From CAYGZA01 sp964354135 (lineage in GTDB: Bacteria; Planctomycetota; Planctomycetia; Pirellulales; Thermoguttaceae): a stretch of 38,158 bases of DNA. The notes beneath the pieces are model-generated. The model had not been told where the DNA came from and did not search any database. It saw nothing but the letters and a program-made list of their open reading frames with translations. Of the stretch, positions 1 to 7,195 are shown in pieces (the first letter of the stretch is position 1; every line of letters begins with the position of its first letter). The position numbers and the translations under genes were made by a program. The DNA lies in contig CAYGZA010000017.1 of assembly GCA_964354135.1 (NCBI GenBank), positions 1-38,158 on the forward strand, written 5' to 3'.

Positions 1-2
1 GG

Positions 3-194
3 CTTGAGACTCGGCGTAGAGCCTACCAGTACGCGAAGCCGATGTTCTGGCCGAACGTGGGCCGGCAGTACTTGGAGTTCTTCAGCCGGATTGCCTTTGC
101 CAGTGAGACGAGTCTGGAGCGGCCTTACCGCAGGGTTTTCCCGATGCCGAGCCGTGATGGCCGGCCCAGCCAACTTGTACACGGAGGCCGGTAA
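3..194 (+). CDS. C-terminal end of a GT4-type glycosyltransferase (partial)
   Basis: The reading frame is open from base 3 to the TAA at 192-194 and gives the last 63 residues of a protein that begins outside the window. The tail has the pattern AYQYAKPMFWPNVGRQYLEF, which resembles the C-terminal helix of GT4 (group 1) glycosyltransferases, where an aromatic-rich segment precedes the stop. Its stop codon overlaps the next start as TAATG, so the two genes are almost certainly translationally coupled. The family call rests on this tail, on the coupled barrel protein and on the GH130 gene downstream. No catalytic residues are in view. Confidence 0.6.
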   Translation, partial: LETRRRAYQYAKPMFWPNVGRQYLEFFSRIAFASETSLERPYRRVFPMPSRDGRPSQLVHGGR

Positions 195-1312
195 TGCACG
201 TTTCCGACTCGATCGCGTTGGATCACCTGGATCGCATGACGGACTCGACCGGGTTGATTCAACATGCCATCTACAATATTCCGCGGCGCGAGAGCGGCTA
301 CACGACCGACGACAACGCCCGGGCCTTGCGCCTCTGCGTTCGTCTATGGGGTCATCACTCCGAAGAGCAGATGTTGAAGCGGGTGACAACCTACCTGAGC
401 TTCTTGGAGTACGCGCGGGGCGTCGGCCGTGGGTTCCACAATTCTCTCAGTTACGACCGCCGTTGGCTCGATGTGGAAGGTTGCGGCGATTGCCAAGGCC
501 AGGCGGTCCGCTCTCTAGCTGATGTGCTCGGCAGCAGCCTGCCAGGCGACTACCGAGCGTTGGCCCGGGAGTTGATCGACGCGGTTCTGCCCACGCTCGC
601 CGACCTGCGAAGTCTGCGCGCTCAAGCGTACGTGGTCCTGGCTTGGGGGCATCTTTGGAGTGCGGAGGTAAAAGACATCGAACCTCTGGAAACCGTGGCC
701 TGGTCCGCAGCACGGCGACTGGCGGAATGCTACGACCGCGCCCTGCGACCGGACTGGCAGTGGTTCGAGTCGCGTATGACCTATGCGAACGCGGTGTTGC
801 CGCATGCCCTGTTCCTCGCCGCCCAGCGCTGGCCGAAGGAGGACTTCCTTGACGTAGCGAAAGCATCGTTCGCCTTCCTCGACCGCGCCACGACTGCCCC
901 CTCACCCTCTCCCCTCGGGGGAGAGGGCCGGGGCGAGGGGGGGAGTGTCTTCTGGCCGGTCGGGAACGAGGGTTGGTATCCACGTGGGGAGGAAAAGGCG
1001 TCGTACGATCAACAGCCCGTGGAGGCTGTCGCGATGGCCGACGCTGCGCTGGCCGCGTTTGCTCTCGTTGGCGATGTGAACTACCTGGCCGCCTTCCGCC
1101 GCTCCCACGCCTGGTTCCATGGCCAGAATAGCTTGGGACAGCCACTCGTCGATGCCCGGTGCGGTGCCTGCTGCGACGGCCTGCAACCCTCGGGCGTGAA
1201 TCGGAACCAGGGAGCGGAATCGACGCTTGCCTACTTGTGGACGGAATTGCACAACTATGAAGTTCAACACTCGCTTGGCGACAACCGCAAGGCTGCGGTC
1301 GCCAGCGCGTGA
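194..1312 (+). CDS. (alpha/alpha)6-barrel protein of GT4/GH130 loci
   Basis: This 372-residue cytoplasmic protein has no signal peptide. It belongs to a family found beside, or fused to, GT4 glycosyltransferases and often misnamed glycosyltransferase. Visible hallmarks are YTTDDNARAL near residues 36-45, a GRGFHNSLSYDRRW stretch near 80 and VGNEGWYPRGEEKASYDQQP near 255-275. Helix-rich repeats with conserved Asp, Trp and Gln suggest an (alpha/alpha)6 barrel of glycosidase or phosphorylase type. It starts at the ATG overlapping the glycosyltransferase stop and is followed by GH130, so a role in making or trimming a mannose-type oligosaccharide is inferred. Residues about 236-250, PSPSPLGGEGRGEGG, are encoded by an intergenic-type palindromic repeat lying inside the gene in frame. 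The substrate is unknown. Confidence 0.7.
   Translation: MHVSDSIALDHLDRMTDSTGLIQHAIYNIPRRESGYTTDDNARALRLCVRLWGHHSEEQMLKRVTTYLSFLEYARGVGRGFHNSLSYDRRWLDVEGCGDCQGQAVRSLADVLGSSLPGDYRALARELIDAVLPTLADLRSLRAQAYVVLAWGHLWSAEVKDIEPLETVAWSAARRLAECYDRALRPDWQWFESRMTYANAVLPHALFLAAQRWPKEDFLDVAKASFAFLDRATTAPSPSPLGGEGRGEGGSVFWPVGNEGWYPRGEEKASYDQQPVEAVAMADAALAAFALVGDVNYLAAFRRSHAWFHGQNSLGQPLVDARCGACCDGLQPSGVNRNQGAESTLAYLWTELHNYEVQHSLGDNRKAAVASA
898..944. repeat. C-rich/G-rich palindromic repeat inside a coding sequence
   Basis: A run of CCCTCACCCTCTCCCC pairs with GGGGAGAGGGCCGGGGCGAG to form a hairpin. Relatives occur in intergenic DNA at 18791-18853 and 20626-20671. Here it adds about 15 low-complexity residues without breaking the frame. 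Confidence 0.8.
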
Positions 1313-1569
1313 CTCCGTGCGAATCCGCCAAGGAATCTCTCGCCGTAAGCGTTCCCACCCTGTGTAAATGCAAATCCGCCAAGATTTACGAGCCGCCATG
1401 CGGGCGTCTCTTCCGTGGGTGGCACGGCGATCTGATCTTGCATTGTTCTGCGGATTTGGCTAATTAAGGCGGCCTTCGAGCAGTTGTACCGGCGGATCGA
1501 GGAGTTGGAGCGCGAAGTCAGCGAGTTGAAGTCCCGGCTGAACCAGAATCTCTCACCCAAGGAAATCAC
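1313..1569. other. Gap between barrel gene and GH130, with direct repeats
   Basis: This 257-base gap holds a direct repeat with core AATCCGCCAAG, at about 1321 and 1373. An inverted relative, GCGGATTT, lies at about 1450. The right part, from about 1460 to 1557, reads as coding-like DNA (see the separate entry). An AAGGA a few bases upstream of 1570 probably serves GH130. No convincing promoter was found. Confidence 0.5.
1460..1557 (+). pseudogene. Possible transposase N-terminal relic (coiled coil)
   Basis: One frame reads LIKAAFEQLYRRIEELEREV followed by SELKSRLNQN. This is a heptad-patterned coiled coil like the leucine-zipper region before the RNSSKPPS block in IS66-type transposases. 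After LNQN the resemblance stops, and the frame runs over the GH130 start in a different phase. No start codon with a ribosome site, no catalytic DDE region and no terminal repeats are visible. I infer an old insertion-sequence scrap. A short real coiled-coil gene cannot be excluded. Confidence 0.25.
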
Positions 1570-2577
1570 ATGCTTCGAGAATCGAAAGCACCCAATCTGC
1601 ACGCGGAGTTGTTTCATCGCCATTTGGCCAACCCGATCCTCACGGCCCGGGACTGGCCTTACCCGGCCCATACGGTCTTCAACGCCGGCGCGTGTCAGTT
1701 GGGCGATGAAACGATTTTGCTCGTTCGCGTCGAGGATCGCCGGGGGCATTCGCACCTGACCGTGGCCCGGAGCAACGACGGCGTGTCGAGCTGGCACATC
1801 GACTCCCGGCCCAGCTTTGCTGCCGATCCGGCGAACTACTCGGAAGAAGCATGGGGCGTGGAAGATGCTCGCCTGACCTGGGTCGACGAGGACCGCGGCC
1901 AGTGGATCATCGCCTACACGGCCTTCTCGCCCAGCGGACCGTTGGTATCCTTGGCGGAGACGAAAGACTTCATCTCCTTCTCCCGACTCGGCCCGGTCAT
2001 GCCCCCCGAGGACAAAGATGCGGCGGTCTTTCCCCGCCGCTTTGGGAATCGGTACGCAATGATTCATCGGCCGGTTTCCACAGGGAGTTCGGGCGCCCAC
2101 ATCTGGCTATCCTTCTCGCCGGACCTGATTCATTGGGGCGACCACCACATCCTCTTGCACGCGCGGCGTGGCGCGTGGTGGGATGCCAACAGGATCGGTC
2201 TTAGCCCTCCTCCCCTGGAGACGCCGGAGGGCTGGTTAATCCTTTACCACGGTGTGCGAGTGACCGCGGGGGGGTGTCTGTATCGTCTGGGACTGGCCTT
2301 GTTGGACTTGGAGGATCCTTGTCGGGTTCTTCGTCGCAGCGACGAATGGATCTTTGCGCCCGAGATGCCCTACGAGCGCCAGGGGGACGTGGGCGGCGTG
2401 GTGTTTCCCTGCGGCTGGATTCTGGACAAGCCCACGGGCGCGATTCGTCTCTATTACGGCGGTGCGGACACCTGCCTGGCCTTGGCCACCGCCCAACTCT
2501 CCGATCTGCTGGGCTACCTGCGCACGTGCCCGGCACCCCAGGCGCGGAAGCGCAAGGGCATGATGTTGTCCGATTGA
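1570..2577 (+). CDS. GH130 family glycoside phosphorylase/hydrolase
   Basis: This 335-residue cytoplasmic protein has a five-bladed beta-propeller pattern. Members of GH130 phosphorolyse or hydrolyse beta-mannosidic linkages, for example 4-O-beta-mannosyl-glucose and beta-1,4- or beta-1,2-mannooligosaccharides. Recognisable blocks are TVFNAGAC near residue 40, LLVRVEDRRGHSHL near 56-69, WGVEDARLTWVDE near 97-109, followed by an IAYTAFSP strand, and LYHGV near 225. The Asp/Glu pair of GVEDARL corresponds to the family's active-site region. It lies 257 bases after the barrel gene on the same strand, in the common GT4-barrel-GH130 arrangement. Reaction type and linkage cannot be assigned from sequence alone. 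Confidence 0.85.
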   Translation: MLRESKAPNLHAELFHRHLANPILTARDWPYPAHTVFNAGACQLGDETILLVRVEDRRGHSHLTVARSNDGVSSWHIDSRPSFAADPANYSEEAWGVEDARLTWVDEDRGQWIIAYTAFSPSGPLVSLAETKDFISFSRLGPVMPPEDKDAAVFPRRFGNRYAMIHRPVSTGSSGAHIWLSFSPDLIHWGDHHILLHARRGAWWDANRIGLSPPPLETPEGWLILYHGVRVTAGGCLYRLGLALLDLEDPCRVLRRSDEWIFAPEMPYERQGDVGGVVFPCGWILDKPTGAIRLYYGGADTCLALATAQLSDLLGYLRTCPAPQARKRKGMMLSD

Positions 2578-2602
2578 CGTCGGTGCTCCGTGCTAGGAGA
2601 CG

Positions 2603-2630
2603 CACGCCCTGAGGCTTTGCGAAGGGCGTG
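2603..2630. terminator. Hairpin between convergent genes
   Basis: CACGCCCT and AGGGCGTG form perfect 8-bp arms around a 12-base loop, 25 bases after the GH130 stop and upstream of the end of the convergent HEPN gene. No U-tract follows. The rest of 2578-2770 is GC-rich and holds no gene. Confidence 0.4.
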
Positions 2631-2770
2631 GTTCCCCAGGCGCCGCGCCAGCGCCACGCGCATCGGAGACTCTGGGCCTGCCACCCAACCGTCGCCGCCC
2701 CCCAATGATCTTCCATTGTCAGCACGTGCGGTCGGTCGCTCGGTTCCATGCGTTTGGCAGATGCACCTTC

Positions 2771-3604
2771 CTATCCGCCTCGGCGGAACCTAGACGAGCG
2801 AATGAACTCCAAGGCGGGGACCTTCAAGAGGTTGTACAGTTCCTTGACGTGTTCTGGATAGACATGGAGCGTGCCGTTGTCTGTGACCACCGGAATTGTC
2901 ACCGCTTGGAGTTCCTTCGTAACGCGTCCGCCCGCGTGCAGAAATGCGTTTCGAACGAGACGATACGCGATTATCCGGGGATCTGTCCAGCCGCGGTCGT
3001 ACAGGTCCCCAAACGAAGCACGAAACTCTGTGGCGAACGCCCTTCTATCGGTTACGCGAATGCGCTTCCCGCCGTGGGCTAGAGAGAGAGCACGAACCAC
3101 GAAGTTCTCGTACGCGCTATAGACCGAAACAAGCACAAGACGGAGTGTCCCGGACAGCCCAAGCTGAAACGGAACAAGTGATAGATAGTCAGCCCAAACC
3201 TCGGCCGTACTCATTTCAATGCGGATTCTGCCGCCGATCTCCTTGATTTCGGCGGCGACACGCACGAGGTTATCGTGCAGGCGGCGTTGCATCGCCGGAT
3301 CAGCCGACAACTCGGGTGTGATTTGAGCCATTCGGCCAAGGATGGCGTCTGCGAACCTGAGGGTGCCCGTGTTGGGGTCTTGTTCGTTGACGTAGCCGTC
3401 ATAGAAGTTCTTGAGCGATGAGGGGATCACTGAAGGTAAGGCGCCAGAATAGGAGGCGGCCCGCCAGTCAGCCACCAAGTCAAAGGCGATCGTCCGAAGG
3501 GCCTCGACGTCCGCGGACGCGTCGAGAGCGACCTTGGCGAAGTCGTCAGTGAAGAACGACCCGTAGGATTCAGGGCGTGTGTCGAGAAGAATCCGCCTTT
3601 GCAT
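2771..3604 (-). CDS. HEPN-type protein, orphan
   Basis: This soluble 277-residue protein has no signal or membrane segment. The C-terminal third has the look of a HEPN domain: a helix YSAYENFVVRALSLAHGG at about 162-179 and then RNAFLH at 218-223. The latter fits the R(N/D/H)x(3-5)H ribonuclease motif of HEPN toxins, including RiboL-PSP/MAE_28990-like groups. The first 150 residues are helical and unrecognised. HEPN proteins are usually metal-independent RNases acting in toxin-antitoxin or anti-phage systems, but no nucleotidyltransferase or antitoxin gene sits next to it. The gene is visibly lower in G+C than its neighbours, which suggests transfer. Start ATG at 3604 has a purine-rich GGGGG upstream. 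RNase activity is inferred from the motif only. Confidence 0.55.
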   Translation of the reverse strand: MQRRILLDTRPESYGSFFTDDFAKVALDASADVEALRTIAFDLVADWRAASYSGALPSVIPSSLKNFYDGYVNEQDPNTGTLRFADAILGRMAQITPELSADPAMQRRLHDNLVRVAAEIKEIGGRIRIEMSTAEVWADYLSLVPFQLGLSGTLRLVLVSVYSAYENFVVRALSLAHGGKRIRVTDRRAFATEFRASFGDLYDRGWTDPRIIAYRLVRNAFLHAGGRVTKELQAVTIPVVTDNGTLHVYPEHVKELYNLLKVPALEFIRSSRFRRGG

Positions 3605-3759
3605 AGTGATGAGCCCCCGGAAGAAAGTCTGTCAATTCGGAGGACACAAGGCACGGCGATCGGTTCGCGCAAGGAGATCCCCCCTCTATAGGCCCTCCGG
3701 CGCTACCTCGCCGCCGCGACACCCCCCGCCGAGAAAAGGAATGTTGAAACTCTGTCAGG

Positions 3760-3783
3760 AAGGCGGGCATCCTTGCCCGTCTT
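3760..3783. repeat. GGCGGGCATCC hairpin, downstream of the gltD remnant
   Basis: AAGGCGGGCA pairs with TGCCCGTCTT (one G-T) around a 4-base loop. It overlaps the stop of the gltD remnant and could end transcription on the minus strand. Confidence 0.45.
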
Positions 3784-3943
3784 ACCTATTGCTGTTGCTC
3801 AGGTACTCATGGATGTCCTTCGCGGCGGCCTTGCCGGCGCCCATGGCGAGGATCACCGTGGCGCTTCCGGTGACGATGTCGCCGCCGGCCCAGACGCCGT
3901 CGCGGCTGGTGCGGCCCGCCTCGTTGGTCACGATGTAGCCCGG
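3782..3943 (-). pseudogene. 3' remnant of glutamate synthase small subunit (gltD-like)
   Basis: About 52 residues match the extreme C-terminus of NADPH-dependent glutamate synthase beta chain. They run from YIVTNEAGRTSRDGVWAGGD through IVTGSATVILAMGAGKAAAK to DIHEYL, which is the last FAD-binding block of that family. The preceding 430 or so residues are missing. Upstream in this frame lies unrelated sequence (AGRCKATERRKSQEAW) joined almost directly to the end of the sulfatase gene. The remnant keeps its original stop. It cannot be functional as a GOGAT subunit. Confidence 0.8.
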
Positions 3944-4035
3944 CGGTGGACCCGCTACCCACGCTTCTTGCGATTTGCGTCTTTCAGTTGCTTTGCACCT
4001 TCCGGCGCCGGGCGGAAGCTCGTGGTCCAGTTCGT

Positions 4036-5442
4036 TCAAACGAGTGCCTCAAGCTCCGCCACGATGTGCGCATGCTTGGGGTCGCCAGCGAGATTGTGCT
4101 CCTCCTGCGGATCGGTTTCGTAGTCGTACAACTCGGCGCCCCGTTTGCCGCCGTCCCACTCGGTGTAACGCCATCGCTCGGTACGCACGCTATGCCCCGG
4201 AAAGCCGCCTCGCCACACTTGGGTGAAGGCCGGCTTGTCCCACGCCGCCCGCGGGTCGTCCAGCAGCGGCGCGAGACTGCGGCCTGTAAGGTTCGCCGGC
4301 GGCGCCAGCCCGCACAGCTCGGCCAGCGTCGGATAGATGTCCAATAGCTCCACGGTCCGCAGGCTGGCCCGGCCCTTGGACTTCTGCCCGGGCGCGGCGA
4401 CGATCAGCGGCACGCGGGCTGAGTTCTCGAAGAGGCTTTGCTTCATCCACAGGCCGTGCTCGCCGACGTGGTAGCCGTTGTCGCTCCAAAACACGACGAT
4501 CGTGCGGTCCGCCAGGCCCAGCCGCTCCAAAGCGGCCAGCAGGCGTCCCACCTGGGCATCCATGAACTCGATCGCCGCCCAATAGGCCCGCTTCGACTCG
4601 CGGGCCTGCTCCTCGGTGACGCCGAACCACGGCCACGGCTGGGTGGAAACGAGCGCCGGCAGGGGCACTTGCCCGCGCCATGCCTGCGCGACTTGCGCCA
4701 TCCGGACCTGCTCGAACGGCACCTGGGCGAAGTACCTCTTCGGCGCGACGTAGGGGCAGTGCGGCCGGTAGTAACCCATCGCGATGAAGAACGGCCGATC
4801 CTTGTTGGCCTCCAGCAGCTTGATGGCCGCGGTCGTCCCGATGCCGTCGGTCTGCTCTTCGTCGCTCCCGTCCGCGGCCAGGAAGCTCAGCGAGCTGCCC
4901 AGCCCGCGCTTGGGCGTGTGGTTCGTGAGCATGTGCTCCTCGTCCTTGTCGCGTCCGCGCGGGTTGACGACCTTGTCCCACGAGGCCGGGTCGTCCAGCC
5001 CGCTGGTGCCGATGTCCCCGGGAACGCCGTAGTGATAGATCTTGCCCACCCGCGCGGCATAGTACCCGCCGTTGCGGAACATCTGCGGCAGGGTCACCAC
5101 GCCGGGGAGCACCGTGCGGAAGTGCTTCTTCAGGTCGAACACCTGCGTGGTGTCCGGGCGGAGGCCGGTCAAGAGCGAGGAGCGGCTCGGGCTGCACAGC
5201 GGAAACTGGCAATAGGCCCGCTCGAATCGCACGCCTCGCTCGGCCAGCCGGTCGAGGTTCGGCGTCTTGACCACGGGATGCCCGTAACAGCCGAGGTCGC
5301 AGTTCAAATCGTCCGTGGCGATGAAGAGGACGTTGTAGCGCGGCGAGCCCGCGGCGGGAGCGGCAAAGCCGCTCCCGGCAAGCCCTGCAAAGACGGCCGA
5401 GAGGATCCACACGTTTCCAGGCTTTAGCGGGCTCATTCTCAT
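4036..5442 (-). CDS. Secreted sulfatase, iduronate-2-sulfatase-like (S1 family)
   Basis: This type I sulfatase has 468 residues. Cys83 in LCSPSRSS is the formylglycine site (CxPSR). The N-terminal metal-binding DD is in FIATDDLNCDLGCYG. Further blocks are KVGKIYHYG, GYYRPHCPY, VFWSDNGYHVGEHGLW and DIYPTLAELCGL. A signal peptide spans residues about 10-32 (VWILSAVFAGLAGSGFAAPA). I chose the ATG at 5442 because a longer in-frame start would put charged sequence before the signal. Such enzymes desulfate polysaccharides outside the cytoplasm and need an anaerobic or FGE-type maturase, not seen here. The C-terminus ends at AELEALV and looks slightly short, abutting the gltD remnant, so a deletion junction is likely. 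Confidence 0.9.
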   Translation of the reverse strand: MRMSPLKPGNVWILSAVFAGLAGSGFAAPAAGSPRYNVLFIATDDLNCDLGCYGHPVVKTPNLDRLAERGVRFERAYCQFPLCSPSRSSLLTGLRPDTTQVFDLKKHFRTVLPGVVTLPQMFRNGGYYAARVGKIYHYGVPGDIGTSGLDDPASWDKVVNPRGRDKDEEHMLTNHTPKRGLGSSLSFLAADGSDEEQTDGIGTTAAIKLLEANKDRPFFIAMGYYRPHCPYVAPKRYFAQVPFEQVRMAQVAQAWRGQVPLPALVSTQPWPWFGVTEEQARESKRAYWAAIEFMDAQVGRLLAALERLGLADRTIVVFWSDNGYHVGEHGLWMKQSLFENSARVPLIVAAPGQKSKGRASLRTVELLDIYPTLAELCGLAPPANLTGRSLAPLLDDPRAAWDKPAFTQVWRGGFPGHSVRTERWRYTEWDGGKRGAELYDYETDPQEEHNLAGDPKHAHIVAELEALV

Positions 5443-5502
5443 GGTGTCACCCAAAAACAGGTGCAAAGTGATCTCCCCGGGCCGGTCGCTCAACGCGGCG
5501 GC

Positions 5503-6942
5503 CTACAGGGTCCAGCCCTGCCGGTACTGCCGGTGAAGGTACCGGTTGACCTCTTGGTCGTTCGTGACTTTCATGTCCGGGCCGTTCCAGTCCAGCTTCT
5601 TCCCGGCGCGCAAGGCGACGTTGCCCAACAGGCAGACCTCGGTCAAGAGTCCCGCGTGGTCCGCGAAGTTCGAGCCCGCCGGCGGGCCGCCGCGGCAGGC
5701 GTCGATCCACTCTTTGTGATGCCCGACCGAACGGGGAAGCCTCTTGGGCGGCCGCCCATAGCTTTTCATCTTCGATTCGGGAATCAGCCGGTGCCCCATC
5801 AGCGTCCCCGTCTCGCCGAAATAGATGACGTCGTCCATGCCGCGGCCCGGCTCGAGCTCCTTCGGCCGGGGCGGCTTCAAGCCGCCGTCGTACCAGCTCA
5901 ACGTGACCGGGGGCATCTCACCGCGGGCGGGGAACTCGTACCGGGCGATCACCCCCAACGGATAAGTCTCCGGGTTTAGCTTCGTGCAACACGCCTCCAC
6001 GCCGATGGGATGGCCGAGCTTGAGGGCCTTGAACACCGTCGATAGCTTGTGGCACCCCAGATCGCCCAACAGTCCCGTCCCGAAATCCCACCAGTTCCGC
6101 CACGTCCACGGGCAGTACGCGGGATGATAGGGCCGCTCGGGCGCGGGCCCCAGCCACAGATCCCAATCCAACCCGGCGGGAACGGGCGGGGTCTCCGGCG
6201 GCCGGCCCTCCCACGTGGGCCACGCCCAGAATCGGGCCGGGCTCCAGACCTGCACTTCGCGGACCGGACCGATGGCCCCGTCCAGGATGAACTCGCACAC
6301 CAAGCGGGACTCCTCGGAGGCCTGCCCCTGATTGCCCAACTGCGTGGCGACCTTGGCGCGGCGGGCCGCCTCGGCCACCTGGCGGGCCTCGTAGACCGAA
6401 TACGTGAGCGGTTTCTCGCAGTAGACGTGCTTGCCGCGCTTCAGTGCGGCCATCGTCACCACCGCGTGGGTGTGATCCGGAGTGGCGATCATCACCGCGT
6501 CGACGTCCTCCTTGGCCAAGAGCTCGCGGAAATCGCCGTAGGCCCTGCAGCCGCGGTAAGTGCCGGACCTCTTCTCCTTGGCGTAATACTCTTCCACCGT
6601 GCGCCGCGCGGGTTCGCGGCCCGCGACCCGCTGCTCCTTGCCCTCGGTCCAGTTCCACGACAGGTAGCCGCCGCTCTGGCGATTCACGTCGCAGACTGCG
6701 ACCACCCGGACCTCGGGGAGCTGCTGGAAGATGACGAGGTTCTGGATTCCCTGCCCGCCCGTGCCGATGCCGGCCAGCGTGATCTTGTCGCTCGGGGGGA
6801 CCTGACCCTGACCTCCCAGCACGTGCCGGGGCACGACCACACACGCCGCCACGGCCGCGGTGCGGCCCAGAAAGGCGCGCCGAGAGACCGAACCGGTGGG
6901 TCGCCTGCGGCCCGGCTTGGTTCTTGGGATGAGGCTCTTCAT
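5503..6942 (-). CDS. Tat-exported Gfo/Idh/MocA-family oxidoreductase (1)
   Basis: This 479-residue protein has a twin-arginine leader, SRRAFLGRTAAVAACVVVP, at residues 20-38. A Rossmann fold follows with GIGTGGQGIQN near 58, then VVAVCDVNRQ. The catalytic-lysine block EKPLTYSVYEARQ and the C-terminal oxidoreductase domain (GSNFADHAGLLTEVCLLGNVALRAGKKL) complete the pattern. Members oxidise or reduce sugars with tightly bound NAD(P). Tat export with cofactor bound is usual for planctomycete versions. ATG at 6942 follows GGGAGGACAC, a clear ribosome site, and a sigma70-like promoter lies upstream at 6993-7021. It sits 60 bases upstream of the sulfatase start on the same strand, so the two may form one unit for sulfated sugar use. 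The substrate is unknown. Confidence 0.88.
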   Translation of the reverse strand: MKSLIPRTKPGRRRPTGSVSRRAFLGRTAAVAACVVVPRHVLGGQGQVPPSDKITLAGIGTGGQGIQNLVIFQQLPEVRVVAVCDVNRQSGGYLSWNWTEGKEQRVAGREPARRTVEEYYAKEKRSGTYRGCRAYGDFRELLAKEDVDAVMIATPDHTHAVVTMAALKRGKHVYCEKPLTYSVYEARQVAEAARRAKVATQLGNQGQASEESRLVCEFILDGAIGPVREVQVWSPARFWAWPTWEGRPPETPPVPAGLDWDLWLGPAPERPYHPAYCPWTWRNWWDFGTGLLGDLGCHKLSTVFKALKLGHPIGVEACCTKLNPETYPLGVIARYEFPARGEMPPVTLSWYDGGLKPPRPKELEPGRGMDDVIYFGETGTLMGHRLIPESKMKSYGRPPKRLPRSVGHHKEWIDACRGGPPAGSNFADHAGLLTEVCLLGNVALRAGKKLDWNGPDMKVTNDQEVNRYLHRQYRQGWTL

Positions 6943-6992
6943 GTCCGTGTCCTCCCTGGGTATGGTGATCTCGCAGCGCCGGTCCCGACGAT

Positions 6993-7021
6993 AGAATAGG
7001 CTGGCCGCGAGGCGGGTTCAA
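6993..7021 (-). promoter_or_regulatory. Sigma70-like promoter for oxidoreductase (1)
   Basis: On the minus strand TTGAAC and TATTCT are separated by 17 bases. The predicted transcript would start near 6986, giving a leader of about 43 bases with a GGGAGG site before ATG 6942. The rest of the gap up to 7195 shows nothing recognisable. Confidence 0.55.
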
Positions 7022-7195
7022 CCGCGTCCGGGGGTGGAGCCAGTTTTCTTGGCAGCCGTTCTGGTGCAGGTATCTCCTTCGGCCCTCTTCGAATGACCAC
7101 GGCGATGCGCCAGGATCGGTCGTGCCGGCGGCGCCTTCCCAAGCAGCACCTTCGGAAGCAGAGCAGCGAGAAGCTCCGAACGCGGACGTCGGAGA

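Noticed and set aside
2771..3604. HEPN/MNT toxin-antitoxin operon
   Set aside because: No nucleotidyltransferase gene (GSxARG...D) lies next to the HEPN gene. The neighbours are GH130 and a gltD scrap.
3782..4039. A complete small protein of 85 residues
   Set aside because: Only the last 52 residues resemble a known family, and these are the tail of gltD. The preceding residues are unrelated, so it is a remnant.
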